Made by a program: the position numbers and the translations under genes. Positions 1 to 13,200 of a stretch of DNA of 64,000 bases are shown piece by piece (position 1 is the first letter of the stretch; the number at the start of each line of letters is the position of its first letter). A model generated the notes under the pieces. The model did no database searches. It was not told where the DNA came from and saw only the letters and a program-made list of their open reading frames with translations. Source of the DNA: Hormiphora californensis (lineage: Eukaryota; Ctenophora; Tentaculata; Cydippida; Pleurobrachiidae); contig CM035357.1 in assembly GCA_020137815.1 (NCBI GenBank), forward strand, positions 2,760,432 through 2,824,431, read 5' to 3'.

Positions 1-406
1 GCACTGTTATGCTCGGATATCTCCTGAAGAGTCCTCCTGAATAGACCCAGCCTCATCCTTCCCTCAACTCGACTCAAGGGAGCATTCTCACCCCTGAACT
101 CGGAATATAGTGCCTGGTTGGAGGATATTTATTATTGTCTGATGTAGAAAATCTAAGATTCTGGAAGATACCTCTTCAGCTTGGATCTAGTTCTTTGAAT
201 TGTGTCAGGCGACTCAACTAATTTTAACACTAAGGAGGAATACTTCCCACTAAGGAGGGCTATAATAGCTAGCCGGATCATATACATACCTGGAGAGCAG
301 CAGGACTCCTCAGAGCACTGGTAATCCTAACATCGCTGTTTCCAGAGGTGATCCTACCCCAATCCTGGGCCGTGGAGAGAGCCAAAAGTGCTGCAAACAG
401 AATCAT
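1..406 (-). CDS. Papain-family (C1A) cathepsin-like protease, first two exons, partial
   Basis: Exon 1 is 406-290: an ATG at 406, a hydrophobic signal peptide (MILFAALLALSTAQ), and a GT donor (gtatgt) directly after codon 39. Exon 2 starts at 113 after a cag acceptor, in phase 0, and runs off the left edge. It reads like the I29 inhibitor propeptide of cathepsin L-type proteases: an E-x3-R-x3-F spacing followed by I-x3-N (VEGRMRLGLF, then ISEHN) approximates the ERFNIN motif, with Leu where the first Asn is usual. Family members are secreted or lysosomal cysteine proteases activated by propeptide removal. The catalytic Cys, His and Asn would lie left of the window, so activity cannot be judged. 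The call rests on the signal peptide and the propeptide pattern only. The gene lies about 0.7 kb downstream of the WD-repeat gene, on the same strand. Confidence 0.6.
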
Positions 407-1098
407 AACTCGCTCGTTGAACTGAATTGAAACGTGTTCTACCACCTGTACTTTATAGCAGCTGATCTAATCCGATTATCCGACCACCTCGAGACTGAAT
501 CACGACTCTGTCAATTAAATTTTGGGGCAACATAAAACAGTTGTGAAAAAAGAACAAAAGACTGGCGTTTCAAAATAAGATCATGTTCTTCTAACTCTTT
601 AGCGCTAATGAATTTTCCTTTTTGAAAACGGTCAATAAGTGGCACAAAAACATGGGATGAGAAAATTAACTTTTTCTCAGACAAAACCGAATCCTAAATC
701 ATTCGAGCAGTTCGATTTTAGCATCTTATCTACAGTGAAATTAAAACACACAAGACCTAGATATAACAACTCATCTCACTAGACTCAGCATTTGTTCACT
801 TGTGTGGCGTAATGAGGCCGCCTTGGCCAGCACTTTTGATTGTTCCTTGGAGGACGCAGCCCCTCCTCGGTCTGTCCGACCAAATGAGGACGCTGATTTT
901 AGTCGGAAGTTGAGGGTGGAGGAGGAAGCAGCGGTCGGAAGGGGTGCTGGAGGTGGTGATTCTGGGTAAACTGAGGGGGAGGGGCACGGGAGTTAATAGC
1001 AATTTAAAATGCATTAAACTTAACTAACACTAGGAAAATTAATATCCCCCAAAAACGGACCCCCCCCCAGAAGTGAAACTCAGAAACTCGGCTGCTAT
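407..1098. other. Intergenic stretch, no gene recognised
   Basis: This lies between the protease ATG at 406 and the stop codon of the WD-repeat gene at 1099. It must hold the 3' UTR of one and the promoter of the other. I see no clear coding segment or repeat; short C-rich and T-rich runs occur near 1060. The 72-codon reading frame at 796-1014 has no domain or splice support. Confidence 0.5.
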
Positions 1099-4000
1099 CT
1101 ATTGGTTGTCATGGAAACTCGGCTGTTGGTTGGTTCCCATGGAAACTGTACCTGGCGAGTTAATTGGACCTGTAGCCCTTCTCGAGGCTTGAGCTACTCG
1201 TTGTGCGGTGAGAATAGCATGCCGCCGGGCTGCCGCATTAGCATGCCGCTCAGCAGCCACCTTCTGTCTGTTCTCTCTTCGTTCAATAATCTTGTCGTGG
1301 TATGTTTCATCGTTATAGGGAACTGGTTCAATAGCGGGAACGGGTAGCATGTTCATGTACCTGCAGAGATAATAGATTATTACTAGTATAACAAGACCAG
1401 GGTTCTGAGAACTGCAAACACACTCCCCACCAGGAACGGGTAGCATGTTCACGTACCTGCAGAGATAATATAGACAGTACAGAAAGGGCCAGGGGGTGTT
1501 TTATATTTTAGGGTGAGGGATCCTCGAGTCTGTAATGCTAAGACAGAGACTTTAGTGTAGTGTTTGTGACATCTCGAATGAGAGAGATAGCTCTCAACTC
1601 ACGCAGGTCGAAGAGTGGAGGGGTCCTGGGTGAACTTTGGAGGAGCACTAGCAATTCGTTTCCGGTGGGAGTTCGGTGGCTTGCGGAGTAATTCAGTAGG
1701 TTCTAAGCATTGTAACACCCACTTGGAATCCGATCTCTGAGAGTTACAAGGGGTTACAAGAGGACAGTCTTTTGTGAGACACCTCGAAACATGTAAAGCG
1801 AAACAGGGATTTTAACTGTGAAGTCAGATTTCCCATGATATTGATACCCTAAACACACATTCGACTGACCTGTTCGACCCTCTCCAGTTCTGTAAAACTA
1901 ATTGGGATGGGTTGCCGCTGTCTGGAACCGGTTTGAGGGGGTGTTGGTGCTTTCTGGACCTCCACCGGGGCACTCTTTACCCTTTTTAACCTGCTCTCTG
2001 CTCTCTCCATTCTCTGTGTTGGAGATATAGTTAGCAGGGCGACGAATATAGCAATCAACAAAACGGTTAAAAAGTATATTATTGACTTTTCTGACCGTTT
2101 CAAGTTTCAAACGATTAAAATGAACTAAAGCAAGAGCTGGCGCAAATTTGTTGAAAGTAGAGGAACACACAGCACACTCACCCGAGTTATCAGAGATTTA
2201 CTTTCCGTGAGTCTTGCCGTTACTATGGAAACTGTCTCGCCCTGCATTCACAAAGAGGGGGTGAGAGGGAGAGATATAGAAATCAGGCTGGTGAGAGCAT
2301 GTAAAGTGATACCAACACAACAATGCCTAATGACTAATAATGTTGATTTAATAACCAAATCGATTTCCGAGGACCTAGGTTTTACTAGCGGATAGGCTGA
2401 GATACACGATTCATTTTGGCTCAAACAGGGATGATATCGCTAGGGAAGTTACAGATGAATTGCATATTAGTAGTTGCTGCACACGGATGGCAAGTCAATA
2501 TAATTTACCATCTGTTGCTAGCATAATCATGATAATGCACTAGAGCATGCGGGTATGATGTACATGTCATAATTAATCGCATATAATACCAACATTCCTA
2601 ACACCTGTCTGGTGGCGCCAGACCTCGTTATGATTCTGAATGCGCTCATATTATATCGGGTCGGTGCCGCCAGACAGCAGCCACACGATGTTATTATGTT
2701 CAAATAAGAGGGTCAAGATAATAAGTTACCTGTTTCCTTCCAGATCTAGGTCTCCTTTCCGAAGGGGCACTTGAAACTCTCTGCCTTGTCTTCCGACGCT
2801 TTAATACCTGAGTAGTTATTGGGAGTTAGATAGAGGATAATATCATGGCTTATTTAGTACCACCCCACCGTCCATGGCGTATTGAGTACCAGCCCCATCA
2901 AACTTCCCATACATTTTCCTCTTGAGCTTCGTATACAGCCCGGCCCCTTCCCCCAAATTATTCCCAATTATTTGTATACCTGTTGGCATGAAGATGATGA
3001 TCTCAACTGACTTCCTTTAACCACAACTCTAGGTCCTGTGGGGGTAACCGGTCCGGCAGGTGATGGGCCCTCATCCCTGAATGTCTCTCCCAGCTTCTCC
3101 ATCATATTCTCTGTGACACTCTCATCTACTGTATCCAGGACCGTTCTGGCAACTTCCAGTGCCATCTCTTCGTCGCCCTGATCCTGGCTGTCCGGGGATG
3201 GGTGGGGGCTAGGTCCATCATCTGGTGGCTCGGTGGGTGGAAGGTCCTGTTGTTGATCGCCAACTAGTGTGTCCATGTCTCCTACTACTGCCTCGGTACC
3301 GTCAGGCAAGGGGGACCATATCGTCAGGAGATAGGACTGGACTGTCATTGTCCGTTCGGGTGATATCAGAGAATTTATCTTCGAACCTGAAGAAAACATT
3401 GAATTCATGAGACGAAGAAATCAAAAACAGAAAATCAAAACAGAAATCAAATAAAGTCGATCAGCTGAAATGAACATGCTGGTGACCGGGCGCGTCATGC
3501 GCGCATCACAGCGTTGCCACGGAAGTGTACTTTCATATCAACTGATTCGCCGCGCGTTCCAGGATCTAAAGTCATGTCATGCAACTGGAGATGAGATGTT
3601 TCGGTTGTTTCACATGGCTTCCCCGGGCCGGGCTGTAATTAGACTAATCAATAAATTAATTAGGATAATTAGAAAGCTATGACAATTATCCTGGTATGTC
3701 ACAATATGTACCTGCTCTCGCTGTTTCTATGCAACAGAATCCTCTTCTTCGAACTTCGCTTTCGATCCAGACGCTTTTTCTTCTTACTCATTGGCTGGTC
3801 CTGTGGGGACGGAACAAGTTGTAATTTGTTGGATCATTGATTTAGTCTTGATTTGATAACAACTCAATATTCAACAGAACAACTGTTTTACCGGTACAGG
3901 ATTGGGACCATTAGGTTTCCACAGTGGTACCTTTCTGTCCCTCCTATCTGCCTGTTTTTCTTCATCTAGTAAGAGATTTATTAGTTAGAAATATGTAATA

Positions 4001-5576
4001 CAAAACCAGTTTGGCTCAAATCACAAATGACTGCTTTAGCTGGCGTACCACAAGTTTAGATAAGTTTTGGACAAGTCAAGTTATGTACCTGATACCGATG
4101 TGAGGGATAAATCGGAGAGAGCGTTCTCCACAGTACTGCTCTGTTGCTGAACAAGCTTTCCGTGACATTTCTCAGCAGGTGCATGATACGCTAAAATCAG
4201 AGGAATTTAAAATCAACAGTTTTGAATAAAATGATAAGTGTCTAATATCCCAAATTCAAAATCAAGCATGCATTAAATTTAAAATCCTTACATTTTTTCT
4301 TAGCCATGACGGGAGTCCCCTTTGCTCTGATGGGTTTGATTGGTAGTGGCCTCTTCGAGACTGGGGCAGGTTCTGGGGAGGGGCTGGCAGGAGGAGGCGG
4401 AGAGGTGGGAATCTGGGGCATGGGACTGGGGGAATCACCACACACTGGCATCTCCCAACGATCACTCTCTCCAGATAGATCTGAAATGGCGGGAAATTAG
4501 TTTTCTATACGAAATGTATGTCCCAGCTCCCGCTGTATCCCAAACTAGACTTCTTCTAGTTATCTCAAAATCACTGATTCTCAGACGCACAAATGATCCC
4601 TATTTAATAAGGACACCCTTTCTAAACTAACACTAAACCAATACAGTGTATCACTTAATCTTATCACTCAATCTTATCACTAACAATAAGAGTGATTATA
4701 ATGGACAATATCTTTAACGGTGATCAACTTTGTCATCGGCATGGGTTTCAGGGGCACTAGGTTGGTTGTCATGGAAACAGCGGCCCCTTTTTCGTCGGTA
4801 CTGCAGGGGGAACACACCTCCCTGGGTATAATGATTACACGGGGAACGAACATGGTGGATCCTAGAGATGTGTGGAGCTATCATAATTGGCAATTTGATT
4901 ATACATAATTGGCAAGTGTAGACTGCAGTAGCTAGTAAATACTTTTTTTTTCGGCCAAAATAAGTTCGAATTTCAGCTGTGATTTCAGACTATCAATTCT
5001 GCTCAAAGCGTACTATCAAAAACAGGACAACTAGCTGAAAGGAACAACAAGATTACTATCAAAGGTTCATCTCTATAATTTATGATTTAGAAATGGACGG
5101 TAGACTGAAACTAATCGCAATTTCACAAAAGTTAAACACTGATCCGGTCTGCAACCACAACACAATGAGCACAAGTAAGAGCCGATACACATTATGGCAA
5201 TGGTGGAAAGAGAAATACACATTATATGACTACAAGATCTCTAAAAGCTGCTGCCCACTAACATTGAACTGCAGCATATTGGGATTTGACAAGTGGTCTT
5301 TTAAACAATTCTAATATACATACTCTAGCTTAGATCTCTCTAATAGTCTCTGATCTCTACATATCTCTGGCTAAAATGTCTCAATTATGTCTCTCAAATC
5401 GTCTAACACAGGAGCAAGGAGCTCAAACTACACGCGAGTGAAAAACTCTGCTCAAGAAAAAAACCTAGAGGCGGCCAGACGAACGGGAGATTTGGCAAGG
5501 TGTCTTTCTGATGGATTTTTACAGCTTTACTTCTCACGTACCACGTGATTTGTTTTTGAGAGGGGAGAGAGAGGGG

Positions 5577-5620
<44 letters not shown>

Positions 5621-5623
5621 AAT

Positions 5624-5654
<31 letters not shown>

Positions 5655-7196
5655 AATAGATAGAGAGAGATAGAGAGAGAGAGAGAGAAACAGCGAGAGA
5701 GTGGAAGTAAGATGGGTATTGGCGAAAAACAATCAGTTGTCATGGTAACCCGTGCTTGTTAATAGGCGTGTCAGTATTAATTCATCATGGTCAGGACAAG
5801 TAATCGAGGATTCATTACAGAACCTGTTAACTACAGATGGAAGCATTGGAGACATCTTATAAATATTAACAATCTTGCTTTATTCCCAGTTCCCACTGTT
5901 TAGGCATAGAATCCCTAACTCGAAACTTTTACCATAATTCCCAAAACTATGTCTAAAAAACCAAATTTATTACCCAATATAAGAGCACACTCCCCTCCAA
6001 AACTCACCAAAATCGTAATGATCCCTGTAGATCGCATCGTTGAGCCCATCAATAGATAGATTAACAACTGATCTATTAGTTGGTGTCTCAGGGGGTGATA
6101 GAGCGATACCAGATGGAGCAATGCTATCACCCTGATCACTCTCACCGTCTTTATCAGTTCCATTTTCTAGTTCTTCAAGATCTGTCACACAGAGACCCTG
6201 CCAGTCGGTGTGGTACTTTCCCTTGAAGGGCATCTGTAGTGGGAACAGTTGTTACTATCATGGGGTTAATACATTGTGTTGCTAGGGGATAGTGGATACT
6301 AAGGGTTGATTGTGTTGGGGGTTGCTAGGGGGTTGCTAGGGGGGGGGGGGGAGGTTGCTAGGGAATACAGGTAATTAATCGAGGTAACTGGGAGTAACCG
6401 GGGGTTACTTCAACTTCCACCAATACCTTCGTACCAGAAAACGTCCAAAATAGTACGTACCAGGTAGTTGTCAATGTTGGTCGGGGGTAGCTCCCCCATA
6501 CTCTCATATTTAATCATTGGATCCTCAAACACCGTGCTATCCGTTGTGTAACCTGGAACCAAGAAAAGAAGAGATTAGGGGGTGTGCTATCTGTATAGTC
6601 GTGCAACCTTGAAACAAGAAATAATTTTAGCACGGGGATGATCCAAAAAAAAAAAAAAAAAAAACAAGAAATAATTGTGTTTACGGCCGGGCTGTTCTCG
6701 CACAGCAAGAGCTGGGCTACGGGAGCAATGTTAGCAAAATATATCAGAGTGCAGATTGGTAAAATATACGAAGTACTGCAAATTGTACTCGATTGACCTA
6801 CTTGCAAGGCTCAGCTTCCTTCCACTCCCATCACCCGTAGTAGCTGCGAGAAAAATCACAATTAATTAACTCTTTACTGCTAATGTACTACTGCAGTTGT
6901 TTTAGTAAAGTAAAGTTTCAGTTTTCCACCAAAGATCAGTAGCACCCAAATATTTTTCAAGGGCACAAGAGACAGTCTGATTAACAAGTCAAGTCCGATT
7001 ATTAGAATCTACAACCTAGATAATCTACCACTATAACAAAGAAAAATCCACGCTACTAGAAATACTGTAAAAGATCATGTGCATAATAGCATTCATAGAG
7101 TTGTTATAATACTGCACTGCACAAGACCTGGATATGTATTATGTGTTTTTCCCTTGCTTACGAATGGTTACCAGTGTTATGGAACGAGAGAAAAAG

Positions 7197-7268
<72 letters not shown>

Positions 7269-10200
7269 GAGAGAGAAAGAGAGAGTGAGAGAGAGCGAGA
7301 GAGAAGAATACTAGAATCACGTACTGTATTTGGATGAAATCTTGTAGATATTTCCCAGGAACCCCAGCAGTAAATCCCCACTTTGGTTCAGGAAGCACAC
7401 CGTGGTGAGGGTGTGATTCAGAATTATCTCTCGAGTTGGAACTAGGGATGAAGTCCAGATCCGGAGTACCCCATCCCCTCCACTGCTTACCACTATACCT
7501 TGCTCTGGGCACCTGCAGGGGATGAGCAGTGTGAATACAGAGAGATTATAGAGAAAATGAATACTGCCCATCACTACAAAAAGGGGTTTGGGGATGGTGA
7601 GATTGGAGGGAAAAGCCTAGAAAAGGGAGACAGAGAGGGAGACAGAGGAACTAGGAAAAAAGAATAGCGAGAGGAACTAGAAAAAGGGAGAGAGTGAAAG
7701 AGAGAAAGAAAGTAGCAAAAAAATGGAGAGAGAGAAAGAAATTAGAAAAAAGGGAGAGAATGAAAGAGAGAAAGAAATTAGCATGATTAGGAAAAAAGGA
7801 GAGTGAAAGAAGCAAGAAAAAGCGAGAGAAAAACTAGAAAAAGGGAGAGAATGAAAGAGAGAAAGAAATTGTCAAAAAGTGAAAGGGAGGGAGTGTTAAA
7901 ATAGAAGGGAAGAGAATTCCCTGACAGTAGGGGATCACGTATCCTTATCTTTGCTTGTTCTTTGTTCTCTATGTTGTGTTTTGTCCCATCTCTTTTTTGC
8001 CTGCTACATAGTTTGATTTTATTGTGGTCCTGGCTAAACAGCACACCCTACCAATTTTGGAACTGTCAGAGCATCATTCTCCCCTTTAACCCACGTATGG
8101 GCCGGATTCAACACCCGTATTGGACTCATTGTGCCCTTCTTCCTGGAGGACCTTCCTGCAGTACAAGCTTCTGTCAAGAAGGCGATGAACAGTAACGGAT
8201 ATGAACAGCTGCTGAGGACTTAAATCATCCCCTTCATCGAGGACTGGTGTACCAACAATGGAGTCCTTATCACTGACTTGCCACACAACTCTGGTGAACA
8301 GGAACTTTCTTACCTCAAAATTCTCTGGCCAGGTCATCACCCTTATCCCCCGTCGGAGTGCTACCGGAGAATACCCCCACGATCCTGTGACTTGACCCCA
8401 ATGGACTTTTGGTAGACGTTGCCACGGAACATCAACACACAAATTAATTTGACTTTCCTTCTCTTCGACCTCTACGGTATCATCCCCAATCAATATATCT
8501 GTTGCAGTGCACCAAACAGTTAGGGATTTAGAAGATATACAATCTGATAATGTTTTTTGTTCAACAAAGAGGATTTATTAAGGCTACTAAACAACACCAC
8601 TCAGAGTAGGCCACTCCCACGCCCCGTGAAAGTGTTCAGTAGTGACGATGGTGTAACAGCCGCGATGCATTATCGGAAATTCATTTCCTCCTCGACTCTG
8701 GACGAACTAAAAACAATAGTACCCCAAGTGTTTGCGGCAAGTCCCAGAAACCCCACCTCCTATAAGTGGCTCTTCAGGATCCTGAATAGAACACCAATGA
8801 CGCATTGCACGCAAAGTAGCAGCCACGAGGGTTACTTGTGCCAAGGATATCACGGTTAAACTTCCCCTGTTAGAGGATGTAGCTCCGGACGCATTATCCC
8901 TCCTTGGAGACATCACAACTTCGAAGAACAAACGTGTTATCGTCCCGATTATGTCTTCCCGAAATATAATCTCCGAGTCGTCTGCAGTCCCAAATAAACA
9001 CTATCTCATTGTATCAGAACTATGCGACTCAAAAACAGCCGATTGGTTAACTTATTGATTCAGTTAAACGTGTTATCGGACTTTCTTCTCAGTCCAATAT
9101 CGAGGTTATGAACAGGAGGCACAGCCATCTCTACATCGATGGAACCTTCCGCATCGCACCTAAACACTTTCTCCAACTTTGGATTGTACGGGTCGACATC
9201 CTAGATAGGGCACCTCAAAAGGGGAAGTAACATCGACCAACATGTTTTCCTACAAATGCCGATTTTGTGACCATTTATAGACTGCCTTTATCCGGAATAT
9301 AACCTGCCCGCCCTCCACCCGCTCAGAGAAGCACCCCTATAACACTTACAACCTGAGAGCTAGTCATGTGAGCTGGATTGAACCGTTAAGGTGCGGATAC
9401 CATCGAAATCACTTACAATCCTCTGGAGCTTGATGTACCTGCGGCAGCAGCCTTCCACTACGAGGACATCTCAGACGAGGAAGAACCACCATCTCCGCCG
9501 AGGATCCCTAGTCCTGCCGTGCTGAATAACCTCCAGAATCCTCGGCCACCCTGTCCCCTCCACAGATTTGCACCAACACAGGGACTACATCTCGGGTTAC
9601 TGGATCAACTGTCACACGTCAACCAGGCCAATGTACGGGTGCTGACGGAGAAGCTGAAAACTGAGGGTGGGCAGCTTGGACGAGTTTTGGAACCTTGTTA
9701 TCTCTCAGCTGGACCGGGTGAAGAATGTTATGGCGGAGAACAGAGGATTCATGATCAATTCGTTGAAGAAACGAAGGGCACCCCGGTGGCAGATACACGC
9801 CCACAAGTTCTTCGTGTTCCGGAGGGTCGTGTTATGGAGAGAGGCATTGTCCATGAGAGGAGCGATGTCATAGCGTTTGATGCGGCTGATCCAGCATATA
9901 ATGGTTCAACGGCATATTGAGTTGGCCAACCTATAGTTGGTGAAAAATCTACGAGGAGCGACCACAGTAGGGTGCCACGACCCAGAGATACCTACGTACC
10001 ATCCTGCCCAGCGATCGAACCAGTCGCTCCCAACTATCGGCTCACCCTAAGACGAGATTTCTGTCTTCCCACCGTGTCCTCCAAGTTCCTGCCAATCTGC
10101 CCAGGAGCGTTCTCGCCCTGACGGTATCCAACCGATGGTTTGGTGATCGGCTTATGTCCACCTATGATTCTACCATGGATGCTCACCTACGTTGGTGAGA

Positions 10201-13200
10201 TTAGAGGAGTCCGCGGGGAAACGTCAAGACGGCCATCCAGCGCCATGAGGAGGAGATCAGCAGATCGTTGAAGGAGGTCCGGAGGCGTACCAAGAACGTA
10301 ACCAAGGATTACTTGGCGAGTCCAGAGGCACGCGGAGATCCAGCTGCTAAGTCTGTGGTGGTATCAGCCGTGGTACACTATGTGGTGTTCCGGTTCAGCA
10401 CGTGGCTGAGAGCAGTAATAAGAGCACTACTACGCACTGACGACACCAGGGAAGAACGTGTGGATGGAACGTGTGGCTGGTTGACCGGTGTTAGGTGACA
10501 CTCGGTATGCAGGCCTAGGAGTACAAATAGTAGGAATTTAAACTGTCATTACCCAAAATCGCTATATCCTTGCAATCTGTCACCGAGATGTCACAATTTG
10601 TCAATCTCCCAATTACCCGACCTCACGAGGAGGACGCCTCCGATTCAGGACTGTCTGATGATTCTAACCAGTCCGCCCGAGTTACCCGGAAGACGATGAG
10701 GTCCCGTTCTCCCATCCGCTGCTCTTCCACAGTTCCTGCCAATGAGAGGAGCGATGTCTCGCCCTCTGATGCGGTTCATCCAACCGATGGTGCGGCAACA
10801 CGATGAGTTGGTGAATCTGGCCTATAATGGGTACCTATATTGGTACCCTGCCGCGACTGCTCGTCTTTCTACGTTGGCCAGACCAAGCGTCAAGTGAAAA
10901 CCCACATCAAGGAGCACGAGTCTAACTTCTACAACAACTCTCTCTACAATACCGATGGGAAGATGAAATCTGCTCCAGCCATCCACACTAGGGAAACTGG
11001 ACACACTATACTATGGACTGGAATTCTACATCTATCCTCTCCTCTTCTTCTTCCTGCCTCAGTCTAAACCTACTGGAACAAGCGGCTATTCACACTCTTC
11101 AACCGGCGATCAACCGAACCGATAAAGTTACTACTGTCAACGTTCAATGGACTCACCTTCTCCCTAGGATTGCCAATTCCTTCAAACCCCGACCTGCTGG
11201 CATCTCCATCAAACAGGAGAGATGATACCCCCGGATACAAGCTACATGCGCTGCGGAGTGCAGACATACGGGGCTGTTTATTCCACTGGAAGCAAGCCGT
11301 TCGGAGAAACCTCATGAAGCTCCCGGACTACCCCTCCGACCCTGTGCTGAAGCTGGAGCTGGAAACCCTGTTCGGACTTGCGTTCGTTCCTGTTGACGAC
11401 GTGGTGGACTCCTGGAACTATCTGAAACACAACCTCTCACCATCTAGAGCGGCTGCGGCGGGAACCTTCCTGGACTACTTTGAAGCCACTTGGATCCTCT
11501 CACCTGTCTACCCGATTGGGATGTGGAACATGTTCCAGACAGTCCTGGACGGAGGTCCCCGAACCGACAACCACTCGGAGGGAAACAACAACGCTCTGAA
11601 CCGTTTCAATGGATGCAGCAACCCTTCTGGTGCACTCCTGACTGATGCTCTGACTCAGTTTAATCAACAGGCCGAACTTCACATCGAGCACTGTCTCACT
11701 GGAAACGTACCTGCTGCTAAGAGGAGGAAGAAGACAGCCAGTTAGTCACCGCCCCCTACTTCCTCGATTTCATCCTTCGGACAGATGAGGCTAACATCTA
11801 TCTCGACGGATCACGGATCCGTCTGTAGGAGCACCAACATATTCTGGGGAGCAACTCTACTTACAGGACACACCTGTATGAAGTCCAATTACTCCCAAAA
11901 GCTCGTCATGTGGACTGGATTGAGCTCTGTCCTAGACTTGATAGGCCCCTTCTTCATACACGAGGCCGCTGGTAACTCCGCTACAATGAACACTTCTCAA
12001 TACGAGGACATGCTACAGACACTGGTGTTCCCCCTGATTGACGCCTACCGGATCCGGTTTCCTCCACTATGGAGGGAGCAAGACGGAGCAACGGCCCATA
12101 CCTCCAATGACGTGCAGTAGCTCCTGGTGGCGAAGTTTCCTAATAGGACCATGAGCAAGGGGGCAGGCTACAGAGGATCATCATACACCTACTCCTGGCC
12201 TGCACGATCTCCGGACCTCACTGTTCCTGACAACAATGAACTCTGCCCGATACGAGAACATGCTACAGACACTGGTGTTCCCCCTGATTGACGCCTACCG
12301 AACCCAGTAACCTAATCATCCTCCACTGTGGTGGCAGCAGGACGGAGCAACTACCTACGCCTCTCTAGCAGTGCAGCAGACCCTGGTGGCGAAATTCCCG
12401 AACAGAACCATTGGCATGGGGACCAGCAACTGTGGTGCATCCAGCATCCTACTCCCACTCCTGGCTAGACAGATCCCCTGACCTAACTGTACTGGACTTC
12501 TTCTTCTGGGGATGGCTGAAGCAGAATGTTGCCCGGGACGGACCCTACCCCGACCTCGCCACTCTGCACACAAAGGTAGTTGCTGTGAGTGCTACTCTCA
12601 ATCCCAGGGCCACCATGAAGGCATGTGTCACCAGACTGATTGACAAGGACACAAACTACAGCTAGGGAACATCGTACAGTAATTTCTCCAGAATCAGACC
12701 TGTTACCGAGTTATTTATTGTGGAACCAGATATAACACAAGGCGGCAGTTCCATACCTATTACCTACCATACCCGAAAGTCACTGACCTGAAGAAACATT
12801 GTACTAAAGAGCTGCTACCGAAAACATCTCCGTGAATTGGCTAAGAAATGATAAGTTTTACCTCTTTATCGAAATTGAATTGAAAGTGGCGTTCTCGCAC
12901 GCAGTGGGCTTATCGGTACATGTTAAAGAACACTGTTCTTCCTGTTCTTGAGGACTTCTAGACCGGCGACCGCCAACCCTCATCTAGCTCATCTACGACC
13001 CTTGTTTTTCTGACAGCAAGATGGCGCTCCTTGTCAGTCAGGTGAGAGGGTGGTTCTGTCTTTCCGAAGAGTATCCAAACTCAACAATGCCTTCTTCTTC
13101 TACTACCTCATCTCCCTGCAACGACTGCGTTTCTGTCAAAGACCAATGGTTTCCTGGCGGCCTGTTTGTCAAGGAAGGGATCCAGCATTGTATCTACCAC

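Noticed and set aside
6798-6839. Small extra WD-gene exon between 7325 and 6552
   Set aside because: It has acceptor and donor but its exit phase clashes with the next exon, whereas direct joining of the flanking exons is in phase.
8086-8493. 135-codon minus-strand open frame with good splice-like borders
   Set aside because: The opposite strand encodes recognisable mariner transposase blocks (VWAGF, DLTPMDFW), so the minus frame is a shadow; exons 13 and 14 of the WD gene also join in phase without it.
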